Positions 7,810 through 17,714 of a DNA stretch of 64,000 bases are shown here, piece after piece. The stretch spans positions 248,001 through 312,000 of the forward strand of contig JAXMGD010000002.1 of NCBI GenBank assembly GCA_046347475.1, written 5' to 3'. Numbering within the stretch: position 1 is the stretch's first letter; every line of letters starts with the position of its first letter. A program made the position numbers and the translations under genes. The stretch comes from CAMCXE01 sp046347475. Lineage in GTDB: Bacteria > Pseudomonadota > Gammaproteobacteria > Pseudomonadales > Cellvibrionaceae. Under the pieces are notes generated by a model, which was not told where the DNA came from, did no database searches, and saw only the letters and a list, made by a program, of their open reading frames with translations.

Positions 7810-10213
7810 TCAGTCGGCGTGTTTACCGAGCGCGCCGAAGCGGTTTAAAAAGGCGGGAATATCGCCAGCGGGCAGCGGCTTGGAATAAAAATACCCTTGA
7901 AAAACATCGCATCCCAAGGCGACCAGATGCTGAACCTCTTCGCTGGATTCCACCCCTTCGGCCACCAACATCAGATTCATACGCTTGGCGATAGAAATGA
8001 TCGACTCCACAATTAAGACATTGTGTGGATCAGCAAAAATATCGCGCACAAAGGCTCGATCAATTTTTATTGTATCCAAATGGAAATTCTTTAAATACTG
8101 CAGGGATGAATAACCCGTACCGAAGTCATCAATACTAATCTGCACACCCAGCGCACTAATCATATTAAGGGTTTTGACCACTTCTGAGGCTGAAGTCAGC
8201 AGCGTGCCTTCAGTAATTTCAATCTCCAACAAACTCGGCTCAAAACCTTCGTGCTCTAGGATGCGGTGCAGGTCGCCGTACAAATCGTGTTTGAAATGAT
8301 CCACGGAAATATTCACCGAAACCATTAATCGGCGCCCGGTAAAATAATCACACTGCTCAGCCCACTGGGCCATGGTTCGAACCGCTTGGGTAATTACCCA
8401 GCGGGTTATATCGATAATACAGCCGTTCTCTTCCGCAATAGGAATAAACTCCATGGGTGAAACAAAACCCAATTCAGGCGTATTCCAGCGCAACAATGCT
8501 TCAAAGCCCACCACCTCCTGGCCAGCATAGGAAATTTTGGGCTGAAAATGCAGCGCCAACTCGTTATTCGCAATTGCTTTTTGCAGCGCTCGCTCAATGA
8601 GTTTATGGCGTTCGTACTGCACGTACATTTCCCGCGTAAACAAACGGAAGGCATCCTTGCCCGCACGCTTGGCGGCGTACATAGCCATATCGGCGGATTT
8701 CAATAATTTCTCAGCATACTGAGCATCCTGTGGGTAAGCGGCTATGCCCACACTGGCAGATACAAAAATGCGCCGCTCTTTAATAGCAAATTCGCGTCTG
8801 AACGTGCGCAGGATTCTCTGCGCGACTTTGAGCAAATCCGCTTCGGTGTCGATTTCACGCAATACGATAGTAAATTCATCCCCCCCCCATGCGAGATACC
8901 AGATCATGGTCGCGCACACAGGATAACAAGCGCTTAGAAGCGGCTTTTAACAATCGGTCACCATAATCATGGCCAAAACTATCATTAACCTCTTTGAACT
9001 TATCAAGATCAATCACCAACAAGAAAAAGGGCTTGCCGGTGCGCTCACCTTCTTTGATTTGCTCCGCCAATACACGGGTAAAATTGGCTCGGTTAGATAA
9101 ACCCGTAAGCGAATCAGTAAAAGCCGATACTATCAACTGTTGTTCGGCCAATTTTTTCTGACTAATATCGCGAATAATTAAATTATTCAAACGGACATTG
9201 TTAATTTCTTGGGGCCAAGCCGTAAGGTTTAACACCAGGCTCGAGCCGCGCTTATCGGCGGCGAAATAATCCTCTTCACCTTTGCCATCAATCAAAAAGG
9301 CTATATCGCTTACTACATCCTGGGATTGACCGCGCTTTATACCCAAAAAGCTAATATGCTTACTGATGAGCGTGCGTCGATCATAATGAAATAAATGTTC
9401 TGTTTTATTATTAACATCAATGATGTACCCGGCCGAGTCAGTTTTAATGTAGGCATCATTGACGGAATTGATAAAACGCTGAAATAAACTTTTATCAGAC
9501 ACCACCATAAAAAACAGCGGGTCGGTTTGTTTTTTTGACCGAGAGAAGGTTATAGACGCGGGAAACACCTCACCGCTGGAATTGACTGGCAGCAGGTCCT
9601 CAAACACCAGTATATCGTCCGCGCACTCCATGGTTTTTAAATGATTAAATATGGCGCTTACGCGCTCGTGACACGGCCCATCAAATAAGGAATGCACCTC
9701 ATCAATAATCATTTCAGTGGATGTGCGACCAAACATGGATTCAGCCGCCGGACTAAACAACTCCACACATCCGCGGCCATCAAACACGACCAAGGCGTCA
9801 GTGGACGTAGACAAAATATTATCGAGTAGATTTTGTTGGTATTCGAACGCCTTAATAAGGCTAAACCGCTCACTGACATCGTTGATACCAACAAGCACAC
9901 AGGCTTCATCCCCCTCATCAATAAATGAAAATGACACAGTGATGAAGCTAACCGGTGGGCGGTTAATCGGCAGGCTGATGACATTTAATTCCGCGCTGCG
10001 CACGCGCATCGCAGCGGCCACCTCTTCAAAGGTTCTGCACCCGACGAGGTCTGAACGGCTAAAATCCAATAATTGATCTAAATGCACACCAACGGGATTA
10101 GCCGTAAGAATGGCTTGGGCGCGCTGATTAGTATCGAGCACAATTCCTTCGCTATCACACAACAACATTGGGACAGGCAAGGAATGGAGCAAGACTCCAA
10201 TGTGACCGGCCAT
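7810..10213 (-). pseudogene. PAS-GGDEF-EAL cyclic-di-GMP enzyme, frame broken at the GGDEF motif
   Basis: Intact, this would be about 800 residues: PAS-like segments near residues 6-35, 120-160 and 235-280, a GGDEF diguanylate cyclase domain starting at DSLTGLSNRANF, then an EAL phosphodiesterase domain with FEALLRW and IDDFGTGYSSL. The frame breaks in a run of nine G (plus-strand C at 8880-8888). The first part (8876-10213) reads RMGGG then stop, while the second part (7810-8919) carries GGDEF and the rest in another frame. Eight G would restore RMGGDEF. ATG 10213 is chosen because it follows the upstream regulator stop by 1 nt. The break could be a real mutation, phase variation or a sequencing error. 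The EAL half might be expressed alone from an internal start. Confidence 0.85.
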
Positions 10214-10214
10214 A

Positions 10215-10577
10215 TTAAATAAACTTCTTGATGGTCCCGATAACACTTTCGCCGCGGAAAGGTTTAATAATCCATCCCCGCACTCCCAGCTCTTTACCGC
10301 GCTCCTTAGATACACGGTCAAATTCGGTAGTCAGCATAATAAATTGCGTGATGCAATTGGGCAGCTCCTGTCTGACCCGCTCAATCATGGTCAGGCCATC
10401 CATCACAGGCATATTAATATCAACTATGGCTAGGGGTATGTCGGTGTGCTCCTTTAAGAGCATGAGGCCTTCCAACCCATTGCAGGCAATCAGCGAGTCA
10501 ATCCCATGTCCTTTAAGAAACGAGGATACCTCGTTTACCATCACAGCCGAGTCATCGATCAACATGACTTGCGCCAT
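10215..10577 (-). CDS. CheY-like single-domain response regulator
   Basis: A 120-residue receiver domain with no output domain. Visible are the acidic pair in MLIDDSAVM, the phosphoacceptor Asp in LAIVDINMPVMDG, the conserved Thr/Ser region IMLTTE and the Lys in WIIKPF. It ends 1 nt before the start of the PAS-GGDEF-EAL gene, so the two are probably co-transcribed and the regulator may deliver phosphorelay input to cyclic-di-GMP turnover. The divergent gene at 10809 encodes a CheX-like protein that could dephosphorylate it. The family role is certain, the partner is inferred. Confidence 0.93.
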   Translation of the reverse strand: MAQVMLIDDSAVMVNEVSSFLKGHGIDSLIACNGLEGLMLLKEHTDIPLAIVDINMPVMDGLTMIERVRQELPNCITQFIMLTTEFDRVSKERGKELGVRGWIIKPFRGESVIGTIKKFI

Positions 10578-10808
10578 AGACTTACCTCCACCCTTTTAAT
10601 TGATTTACCAGGCCATTACGCCGCCTGCCTGTTTATTTTAGATCAAGATGGCTAGGTTGTACGAAAACCTCAATATATAAACTACACTGATAGAATTGGG
10701 CGTTGCCGCAGGCTGCGGCCCCACCCATCACGGGCATCAACGCACACTGGCGATATGGTTAACACTATCATTATCGACACACTGTAACGGCTCAAGAAAG
10801 GCTGCACC

Positions 10809-11825
10809 ATGCTAGCATTGACGCGAACCATTCACCCCATCAACTGCAGTGCGATTGGGTGTACCATTTTGGTGTATGACAAAAGCGATCAGGCGGTGGA
10901 CTTAATTAAGTCACTCTCCGCAGATGGCGCTATTGTGGTTCCTGAACAAGAGGACCAGGGGATTTTAGCGACCATCGCCCAGCTAGGCCTTACGCAAAGC
11001 GATATCTGCGCCGTTTTTCTCAGTGAAGAATTCGACAGCGATGGATTGACAGGGCTGGAAATAGCAACGCGAATTCACAGCGCTAAAAGTAATATACCCA
11101 TTTTTATGCGCCTCTCGGGTACCCGAACGCTGAACGATTTACCCTTAGAACAGCGCCAGGCCATCACCGGCTATTACAACACCAACGACCCAGAGCGTCT
11201 CAAAAAAATTACCGACCACTTTTTATATGGTTTTTATTTTCCCAATTATCTGATTCATATCTTTATTGAGGCAGGTTTATTTACGCTCAATTCCACGATT
11301 AAAAATTGTGAAATAAAAAGCTCGGTACCCTTTTTAATTTACGATTACGCACTAGCAACTGAATGCACCAGCATACTGCCCATCCAATTACCCTTCGGCA
11401 ATGGCGCCATCACGTTTTCAATTAACGAGAGTGATGCGCTCAATCTCATTGAGCACGAGCACACTGCACTCAACCGCACCCAAAACTCCAACGACCACTG
11501 CAATCAATTTATCAGCGAAGTGACCAATCAGTTTTGGGGCAAGGTGCGCAGAATGTGCCAACTGGCCTACGGCAACGAAACCCATCGAGCGCCGGTGAAT
11601 ATCCCCATTATCGTCAGTCACAAGCAAAAATATATAAACTTTGGCAACCACACACCCCAGCTGTGTTTCCGCTACCTTCTGATCAAGGATCATTTAATTC
11701 CAGAAGCAATCAGCGTTGAGTTTAAAATTATTTTTAACTCACTCTTAAGGCCAAAAGATTTTTATGAATTGGTACCTAAGACTACCAACCCCATCGACGA
11801 CGACCATTTTGAAGCCTTTCCCTGA
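10809..11825 (+). CDS. Pseudo-receiver plus CheX/CheC-type phosphatase-like protein
   Basis: A 338-residue protein. Residues about 18-140 look like a receiver fold (GCTILVYDKSDQAVDLIKSL start), but the beta-3 position reads AVFLSEEFD, so the usual phosphoacceptor Asp appears lost. Residues about 145-320 resemble the CheX/CheC/FliY phosphatase fold, with an E237-V-T-N240 signature in ISEVTNQFWG. ExxN is the catalytic motif of that family, which hydrolyses phospho-Asp on CheY. It is transcribed divergently from a CheY-like regulator and a GGDEF-EAL gene. I infer that it modulates that regulator. The N-terminal assignment is weaker than the C-terminal one. Confidence 0.6.
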   Translation: MLALTRTIHPINCSAIGCTILVYDKSDQAVDLIKSLSADGAIVVPEQEDQGILATIAQLGLTQSDICAVFLSEEFDSDGLTGLEIATRIHSAKSNIPIFMRLSGTRTLNDLPLEQRQAITGYYNTNDPERLKKITDHFLYGFYFPNYLIHIFIEAGLFTLNSTIKNCEIKSSVPFLIYDYALATECTSILPIQLPFGNGAITFSINESDALNLIEHEHTALNRTQNSNDHCNQFISEVTNQFWGKVRRMCQLAYGNETHRAPVNIPIIVSHKQKYINFGNHTPQLCFRYLLIKDHLIPEAISVEFKIIFNSLLRPKDFYELVPKTTNPIDDDHFEAFP

Positions 11826-11963
11826 TGATGATTAATCAATGCTAAGTTTTACCCTTGTTAAAAAGAGCCCAAATACCGCGCAGCAGCTTCGACACAGGCT
11901 CAATGCCCGCACAGCGTTGAAAAAAGCCAAAACCCGGTTTTCACTTACTACTTAGCTAATAGA

Positions 11964-12062
11964 GAAGAATACACAGCATTTCAGACCCACCGTGAACATT
12001 TCTCAGTAGGCCCGTCAAAAAACGTCCTTCTTTTTGACCATTTTAAATCCTGCATACTCTTT
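11964..12062 (-). repeat. R3 repeat copy 1 (about 99 bp, MITE-like)
   Basis: The reverse complement of this stretch aligns along its whole length with 53529-53626. Shared blocks include AAAGA-TA at one end, AAGGAC, GCCTACT, AAATGCT and TGTATTCTT at the other. The ends are imperfect inverted repeats. It lies downstream of the CheX-like gene with no ORF. Alignment was by eye. Confidence 0.6.
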
Positions 12063-12250
12063 ACATCCCACCACTAGCAAACAAATGTTAGGGCGAAAGA
12101 CGCAAAAAACACCACTGAAAACAACCAACGGAGAGTGGCAGAATTTTTAACGTAATGTATTAAGCGTGGAGGCAGGCGCACCTGCGAAGACGGTATAGCG
12201 GGAAGGGAAAAGAAGGAAAATATAGACAGGTATTAAAAGGGGAGCGTAAT

Positions 12251-12287
12251 GGCTCCACATTAAACCTAAGCGATTTAATGTGGAGCC
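12251..12287 (-). terminator. Hairpin terminator after the GH62 gene
   Basis: A perfect 14-bp inverted repeat (GGCTCCACATTAAA at 12251-12264 and its complement at 12274-12287) with a 9-nt loop, ending 6 nt from the GH62 stop codon. On the minus strand it is followed by ACGCTCCCCTTTTAAT, a weak T-tract. The rest of 11826-12293 holds R3 and nothing else recognised. Confidence 0.7.
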
Positions 12288-12293
12288 TGTGGT

Positions 12294-13976
12294 TTAGTTA
12301 GCTTTTAGCAAACCAAGTTTGTAGGGTCTTGCATCATAGGTGCCGCTGTACCCGTTGAGGTTAGCGCCCTGATACAAAAATTGCATTTTACAGGCGTCAA
12401 TTTCCATTTTTTCATCGTAACCTGCACGAATCATTTCACCGTGGCTGATCTGCCCACTCCAAGCCCCCGATGGGAAGGTGACATTATTTAAACCGGCAAA
12501 TGGATCACTTTCCGAGGTTTTATGCGGTACCCAGGGGCCATCTAGGCTGGTTGACGTCCAGGAGCGGAAGAAGCGCTTAGATTCAGCCGAGCCCCAACCT
12601 TCAACCAACAACAAATATTTGTTGACACCTTTGAGCTTATAAACATTGCCTGCCTCAAACAAAATACTCTGTCCGCCTGCGCCTTGCACGTTGGCCGTTT
12701 TGACTTGGCTGACATTAAAATTAGGGAAGTTAGCAATAGTGGTGCTCACGTAATACATTTTGCCATCGTCTTTAAAGAAGTAGAGATAACAATTGGTGCT
12801 GTCACAAATCACCCAGTAATCTAAAGCACCGCCGTATTGATCGTTACCGGGCCACAGTGTTTTGGGTGCACTCCAACCGGATTCAATATTACTAGAGGTG
12901 GTGTATTTCGCTGGCCATTGAGTAAAGATGTACCACTTATTTTGCGGAGCAAAATAAAACACTTGTGGTGCTACGGTAGAACTACCACCCGGTGCAAATG
13001 ATTGATAAGTGCCCGATGCGGCCTGGGCAAAATCCGAGAAACTCGTGTACATGGATTTGTAGCCGCCGTTATAAACTGTGGCAAATACATGGTATTTATT
13101 GTTGTAGTACACAATTGATGGGTCTTTTACAGAGGCGTCGCCATTGCGTGGATTTATAACCGGCGCTGCCGACGAGGTCCAACGAATGGAGCTGGGTAGA
13201 TCACAGCCGCCACCGCCGGTGCCTGGATCGGTGACCGGTGGCTCCACAAATTTACCGCCCGCATTGGAATAAATGGCAAATCCACTGATGGTCGCATTAT
13301 CTACCGTAGCGGTAAGCTCAATGGTGAGTTGTTCATCGGCCACTCGGATGTTATTTACCACTACATCGTAAGCGGTGTCCTGGCCCACCAGATCAAATAA
13401 ATCAACATTTTGTACGGCCGGCTGGCCTTCTACACTCACGCTAAAAATACGTGCAGCGCGCGTGGTTTGATACAACTCGGCAAAATGTAATTTTACGCTG
13501 TAGGTGGAATTAGTAACCGGCACCTCATATTTAAACGTGCCGTAGCGTTCGGTTTGATACAAGGCACCGCCGGAAATAACATCGGTGGTGGAATTAGCTG
13601 TACCCGCTGAGGAGAAACGATCCGCCTGATATTGCACGCCATTGAGGGTAACCGCTGGGCCGCCAGCATTTACGGCATACACCAAGGATGCGCCGGTTGG
13701 AATGCCGCCTGAGCTGGAGCTTGAACTGGACGAGCTGCTCGATGATGAACTGCTGCTGGAAGAACTGCTCGTTCTGCCCGAGGATGAGCTACTGGAAGAG
13801 GAGCTGCTGGAAGAGGAAGAACTGCTGGAAGAACTTGAGGATGATGAAGAACTTGTTGACGGATTTTCACCGGAACAAGCGGTTAAAAATGAAATTAAGG
13901 CTACAGAGGATAATAAACCCTGCCAACCAATGGGCCTTAGGCCACGAATCACTTTGCTAATTAAAAGTGTACTCAT
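12294..13976 (-). CDS. GH62 alpha-L-arabinofuranosidase lipoprotein with malectin-like module
   Basis: Predicted surface or periplasmic lipoprotein that removes arabinose side chains from arabinoxylan. From ATG 13976 the protein has 560 residues: signal peptide with lipobox LTAC (Cys34), two long polyserine linkers split by a GRT break, a malectin-like/CBM57-like module (from SLVYAVNAGGPAV to FAIYSNAGG), and a C-terminal GH62 catalytic domain. GH62 landmarks are the Asp in SVKDPSIVYY, the Asp in GALDYWVICD and the Glu in SGQISHGEMIRAGYD. The frame is open 29 codons further upstream, but only this start gives a clean signal peptide. It lies downstream of the GH10 xylanase. From memory, Cellvibrio japonicus also has adjacent xylanase and arabinofuranosidase genes, with different binding modules. 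Confidence 0.9.
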   Translation of the reverse strand: MSTLLISKVIRGLRPIGWQGLLSSVALISFLTACSGENPSTSSSSSSSSSSSSSSSSSSSSSSSSSGRTSSSSSSSSSSSSSSSSSSSSGGIPTGASLVYAVNAGGPAVTLNGVQYQADRFSSAGTANSTTDVISGGALYQTERYGTFKYEVPVTNSTYSVKLHFAELYQTTRAARIFSVSVEGQPAVQNVDLFDLVGQDTAYDVVVNNIRVADEQLTIELTATVDNATISGFAIYSNAGGKFVEPPVTDPGTGGGGCDLPSSIRWTSSAAPVINPRNGDASVKDPSIVYYNNKYHVFATVYNGGYKSMYTSFSDFAQAASGTYQSFAPGGSSTVAPQVFYFAPQNKWYIFTQWPAKYTTSSNIESGWSAPKTLWPGNDQYGGALDYWVICDSTNCYLYFFKDDGKMYYVSTTIANFPNFNVSQVKTANVQGAGGQSILFEAGNVYKLKGVNKYLLLVEGWGSAESKRFFRSWTSTSLDGPWVPHKTSESDPFAGLNNVTFPSGAWSGQISHGEMIRAGYDEKMEIDACKMQFLYQGANLNGYSGTYDARPYKLGLLKAN

Positions 13977-14121
13977 GTTACAAGTCTCAATGTTTTGATA
14001 AATCGTTGTTGATCTGCATTGTTTAACCTCATCAATGCGAGGGAGGGCTCGCTGGTGCCACACTCAAACCAGCTCTTTATATCGTTTCATCGCACAACAC
14101 AAAACGTTGATTAATTTTATG

Positions 14122-14145
14122 AAAAAGGTGGATATCCTTATCCAC
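14122..14145 (-). terminator. Intrinsic terminator after the GH10 xylanase
   Basis: Minus-strand stem GTGGATA (14139-14145) and TATCCAC (14128-14134) around a 4-nt loop, followed at once by a CTTTTTC tract. It is located 33 nt after the GH10 stop and about 150 nt before the GH62 start, suggesting partial or full separation of the two transcripts. Confidence 0.7.
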
Positions 14146-14177
14146 TAAGAGGGCTAGCTTGAGATTACCGATGAAAA

Positions 14178-15824
14178 CTACTGCTTGGGATTCTGTTTGA
14201 TGTAATTCATCAACCAGGTTAATGAAGGACGCGCTTGGCCGTTGGCGGACATTAAGCCGGAGCCGGTGATCCAAGTACTGCCTTCAACGTAACCCCATAC
14301 GGTTACACCCTTAACCGCTGGATGAGAGAAAAATACAGGGAAGTGATTTTGGAAATTTTGCAGCTGCTGCTGGTCATTCGTTAAGCCAATATCATATTCA
14401 GAGATATAAATAGGCAACTTTAGCTGATTGTAGATATCATCCAAACCGGCTTTTAAGTTTGCAGCAGAGTAGTTTGTAACATCGTGCGACTGCATACCCA
14501 CAGCATCTAAATATCCGCTGGCAGCAACGGGTTTAGCTAAATCGATAAATTGCTGATGCTGATATTGGAAGGTGTTGTAATCATTCAATATCAGAATCGA
14601 TTTAGGGCAGTATTGGCGCGCCAACTGGAACGATTTGATAATCCAGTTATTGCCAAACGCTTTTTGTGCGAAAGCCGCAGGTTGATGGCCTTGCACCGCC
14701 TCGTTCACAACATCAATCATCGCTGTATCTGGGTAACGAGTACAATAATCGCGAATCCACTCTTCGATTTCAGCAGCAGTATCTGCGGCACTTAAATTAT
14801 CAACCCAAGATGGATGTTGGGCACCCCAAATAAAGTTATGAGCTTTAACTGGGATATTCGCCATGCGAGCATATTTATAAATATTATCGAGTGGCCCCCA
14901 GTTATATTGGTCGCGAGTGCCTTCAACGGAGCCCCATTTTCCTTCGTTTTCTGGCGTAATTTGGTTCCAGTACTGACCAAAATCGGACCTCACCTGTCCA
15001 CGCGTCGTAATGTTACCCACGAAAAACTTAGGAAGGGTTCGGCCACCACCGCTTGATGAGGTTGTTGTTGAACTGCTACTTGAAGAACTAGAGCTTGAAG
15101 AAGTTGAAACGGGATCTGGTGCATCTACAGTGCCTGAGTAGGGACCTATATGAATCCAATCAAGATCTAAATAATCCGTAGCACCTGCGGTAATACGAAT
15201 TTTTTGAATGCCTGCGGTTAAACGCACGCTGCCTGCTTTCCAGGTTTTAAATTGCCCCCAGTCCGCCACATTAGGCACTTTAAATTCCTGCACGAGGGTT
15301 TGATCGCACTGGGTAATTTTTAACGTTCTGCCTTCACCCACAGCACCGGAGCGCACATAAATATCGTAGGTGCCGGCATTTTGCACATACAGAGAATATT
15401 CAAGGTATTCGCCATTGGTAATCCAACCCACTGCATTACCACCGGAAATAGATTTAATATCCACGCCGGTGTCCGTGCGATAGGCACCGCCTTCGTTGGT
15501 TTCCGTGGAATCTGAATAACCCGCAGGGTCAAAATCTTCGGCTTCAACCTTACCCGGTATTACCGCCGCAAAATTTTGGAAGGCCGCCGCATTCGTGCTG
15601 GGGCAGGTTGCGTGCACTGTGCCGCCGGTTGAAGAGCTGCTGCTGGACGTACTGCTGGAAGAGGAAGAGGACGAAGAGCTAGACGAGGAAGAACTGGAGG
15701 AGCTAGAGGAACTGGACGAGCTGCTACTGGACGAATCCACGTAACCACCGCCGCAGCCGGTCATCATTAAGCTGGCTAATAAAGCCAGGCCATAGTGTTT
15801 TTTAAATTTAACGTGAGTCTTCAT
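14178..15824 (-). CDS. GH10 endo-beta-1,4-xylanase lipoprotein with CBM6-like module
   Basis: Predicted exported lipoprotein cleaving xylan backbones. The 548 residues are: signal peptide with lipobox MTGC (Cys24), a long polyserine linker, a CBM6-type carbohydrate-binding module (from PGKVEAEDFD through GEYLEYSLYV to DLDWIHIGPY), a second Ser/Thr linker, and a GH10 barrel. The acid/base Glu is in IDVVNEAVQ and the nucleophile Glu in YISEYDIG. KAHNFIWGAQHP and TVWGYVEGSTW are further GH10 landmarks. A terminator follows, then the GH62 gene. Together they would act on arabinoxylan. The microsatellite-like Ser codons make the linkers prone to length change. Confidence 0.95.
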   Translation of the reverse strand: MKTHVKFKKHYGLALLASLMMTGCGGGYVDSSSSSSSSSSSSSSSSSSSSSSSSSSSSTSSSSSSTGGTVHATCPSTNAAAFQNFAAVIPGKVEAEDFDPAGYSDSTETNEGGAYRTDTGVDIKSISGGNAVGWITNGEYLEYSLYVQNAGTYDIYVRSGAVGEGRTLKITQCDQTLVQEFKVPNVADWGQFKTWKAGSVRLTAGIQKIRITAGATDYLDLDWIHIGPYSGTVDAPDPVSTSSSSSSSSSSSTTTSSSGGGRTLPKFFVGNITTRGQVRSDFGQYWNQITPENEGKWGSVEGTRDQYNWGPLDNIYKYARMANIPVKAHNFIWGAQHPSWVDNLSAADTAAEIEEWIRDYCTRYPDTAMIDVVNEAVQGHQPAAFAQKAFGNNWIIKSFQLARQYCPKSILILNDYNTFQYQHQQFIDLAKPVAASGYLDAVGMQSHDVTNYSAANLKAGLDDIYNQLKLPIYISEYDIGLTNDQQQLQNFQNHFPVFFSHPAVKGVTVWGYVEGSTWITGSGLMSANGQARPSLTWLMNYIKQNPKQ

Positions 15825-16326
15825 ACAGGCACCATTATTAGTGATTTATCACGTTGATCTGGCTCTGGATAAGTTATCGGGCGGTGCAGTTAGCCAACAG
15901 GCAAACCCAACCGACCATAGCCATCACGGAGCTTCCATTACCAAACTCAACTACTCACCATCTTACTGGGCGCCCAAGGAAATTCTGGGGAATAGCTCTC
16001 AAACCCAATTATTAGTTTTATTGTAAGACCAAAATGTTAATTTTAGTTATGAGCATCACACTTCAGCACCGGTCCAAACGCTGGCAGAAGGGCAATAAAA
16101 ACATATAAAACAATAATTTAAATGGCCGGAAAGAGGGCCACTTGCGTTGTATCGAGGGCGAATGGTGGCGCTGAATGTGAACAATTCGAATTTATTCTGA
16201 TGTGTTTAGCCGCTGGGGCTGAATGGGGCAGGAGAAATTGACACGCTTTATATTGCCGCGCAGTAAAACCATAGAGGAAATAGGCTGCGGGCCTGTATCC
16301 CAATCGGCGGCTATGTAGCGACGCAC
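15825..16326. other. Intergenic region upstream of the xylanase, nothing recognised
   Basis: About 500 nt between the GH10 start and the end of the broken small gene at 16327. Short open frames here lack ribosome sites and coding character. Xylanase promoter and regulator sites are presumably here, but I could not pick a convincing match. Confidence 0.4.
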
Positions 16327-16820
16327 CTAAATTCGGCTCGGCAGCTGGGTTACTATATTGCCGAGCAGTTTTTCGCTCCTGTATTTATCGCGCAATTCCC
16401 CAATCATATTTTTGCCAATTAACACGCCTCCAGCGAATAAACCATCACAGACTATTTGCCCGTCAAAAGGCACCAGCGCGGTTTTAGTCAGCCAATAGTT
16501 ATCGAAGAGCGTTTCAATCGGGCTGGTCAAGGCGACAGCTCTGTAGAAGCGTGCGTCATCTAAACTATGAAAGATATAACCGTTTTTATATTTTCGGCAG
16601 TAAATATAGCGCCCAAACAAAGCACCCTTGATACAAGCAAAAAACTCTTGGTTGACTTTTTTGCGCAAAGCCGCCTGAGCGGTTTTGTGCAGCCCATACA
16701 GCGAATCTCGTGCCTGCACGAACTCATGCATATTGGCAGGCTCCTTATTGCCGTTAGCAGCAGCAGCGCCAATTTATATTGTTCAAGAAAGATGTCGGCT
16801 TTTTTACGATCCAGCTGCAT
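16327..16820 (-). pseudogene. Hypothetical protein, probably frameshifted near its N-terminus
   Basis: Two overlapping minus-strand frames seem to be parts of one gene. The first, from ATG 16820, reads MQLDRKKADIFLEQYKLALL and then becomes Cys-rich and implausible. The second (to 16327) reads AANGNKEPANMHEFVQARDSLYGL and continues as a normal-looking 134-residue protein from its first Met at 16731. The switch would occur at the CTG/GCT-rich stretch around 16755-16770. Joined, the product is about 160 residues. I do not recognise the family. The alternative is a short gene starting at ATG 16731. Confidence 0.5.
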
Positions 16821-17079
16821 TGGTTATGGCTCCAAAATAATACTAATTTAATACCGCTAATTTAGCGGGCCAGAAGACTATTCCGTGCCTTTTTAGCCAG
16901 CACCTCGTTAGTGTAACTGGACGAGATGCTCGCACCGACTGTAAACAATCAGAAGAGTACTTTAGTGCTGCGAGCCCTTAATACTTGGCCCGCAGTGATA
17001 AATCCTATCGAGCACACCCCACCCGCTAAGGGAAAATGCCCGTTACTATTAGCCCTTCATTTACTACCGCACACCCAAC

Positions 17080-17682
17080 ATGAAGCACCTTCTTTATATA
17101 CACGGCTTTTTAAGCGGCCCGGCCTCCAGCAAGGCTTGCCAAACAATGGCTTATTTAACACACAATGAGGGCTGGCAGGTGCATTGCCCCGCCCTCTCCT
17201 CTTACCCGGATATAGCTGAGCGGCAATTGCGGCAAGTAATCGACTCTCTTCCAATCCAAGACTTGGCCCTAGTTGGCAGCTCCCTCGGTGGCTTTTGGGC
17301 TAAGTATTGGGTGCAACGCTATGACCTGCCGGCCGTGCTGATTAACCCCGCTGTTGCGCCGGATAAATTACTGGCCCGTTATATAGGCCAGAGCCTCACC
17401 AATTACTATAGTGCCGAAACCTATGTGTTAACCGAGCAACACGCGGCGTTTTTACACCAGTGCGACGCAGGGGATCTCACGCGCCCTGAGAACCTGTGGG
17501 TGTGGCTGCAAACGGGCGATGAAACCCTGGATTATCGCCAGGCCGCTGAGTATTACGCCGCCTGCCGCCTGCATATAGAAGAAGGTGGCAACCACAGTTT
17601 TACAGGCTTCGAGGCGCGCCTACCCGCCCTGCTGCATTTTTTTGCGGATTTTTGGGCTAAAAAAGGTATATTGCGCGCCTGA
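17080..17682 (+). CDS. yqiA: YqiA-family esterase
   Basis: A 200-residue alpha/beta-hydrolase of the YqiA type, which in E. coli shows esterase activity on short acyl chains. Visible are the LLYIHGFLSGP oxyanion region, the nucleophile elbow GSSLGG with Ser68, an acidic residue in LQTGDETLDYRQ and the catalytic His in EEGGNHSF near residue 172. The gene lies 32 nt upstream of parE on the same strand. The yqiA-parE order is conserved in many gammaproteobacteria, which supports the name. Confidence 0.9.
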   Translation: MKHLLYIHGFLSGPASSKACQTMAYLTHNEGWQVHCPALSSYPDIAERQLRQVIDSLPIQDLALVGSSLGGFWAKYWVQRYDLPAVLINPAVAPDKLLARYIGQSLTNYYSAETYVLTEQHAAFLHQCDAGDLTRPENLWVWLQTGDETLDYRQAAEYYAACRLHIEEGGNHSFTGFEARLPALLHFFADFWAKKGILRA

Positions 17683-17714
17683 ATTTCCACAGGTAGAGAA
17701 GATTCCACGCGCTT

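Noticed and set aside
13642..13998. Leu/Glu-rich plus-strand frame opposite the GH62 gene
   Set aside because: It is the antisense reading of the polyserine linker codons, which gives repeated Glu, Leu and Asp.
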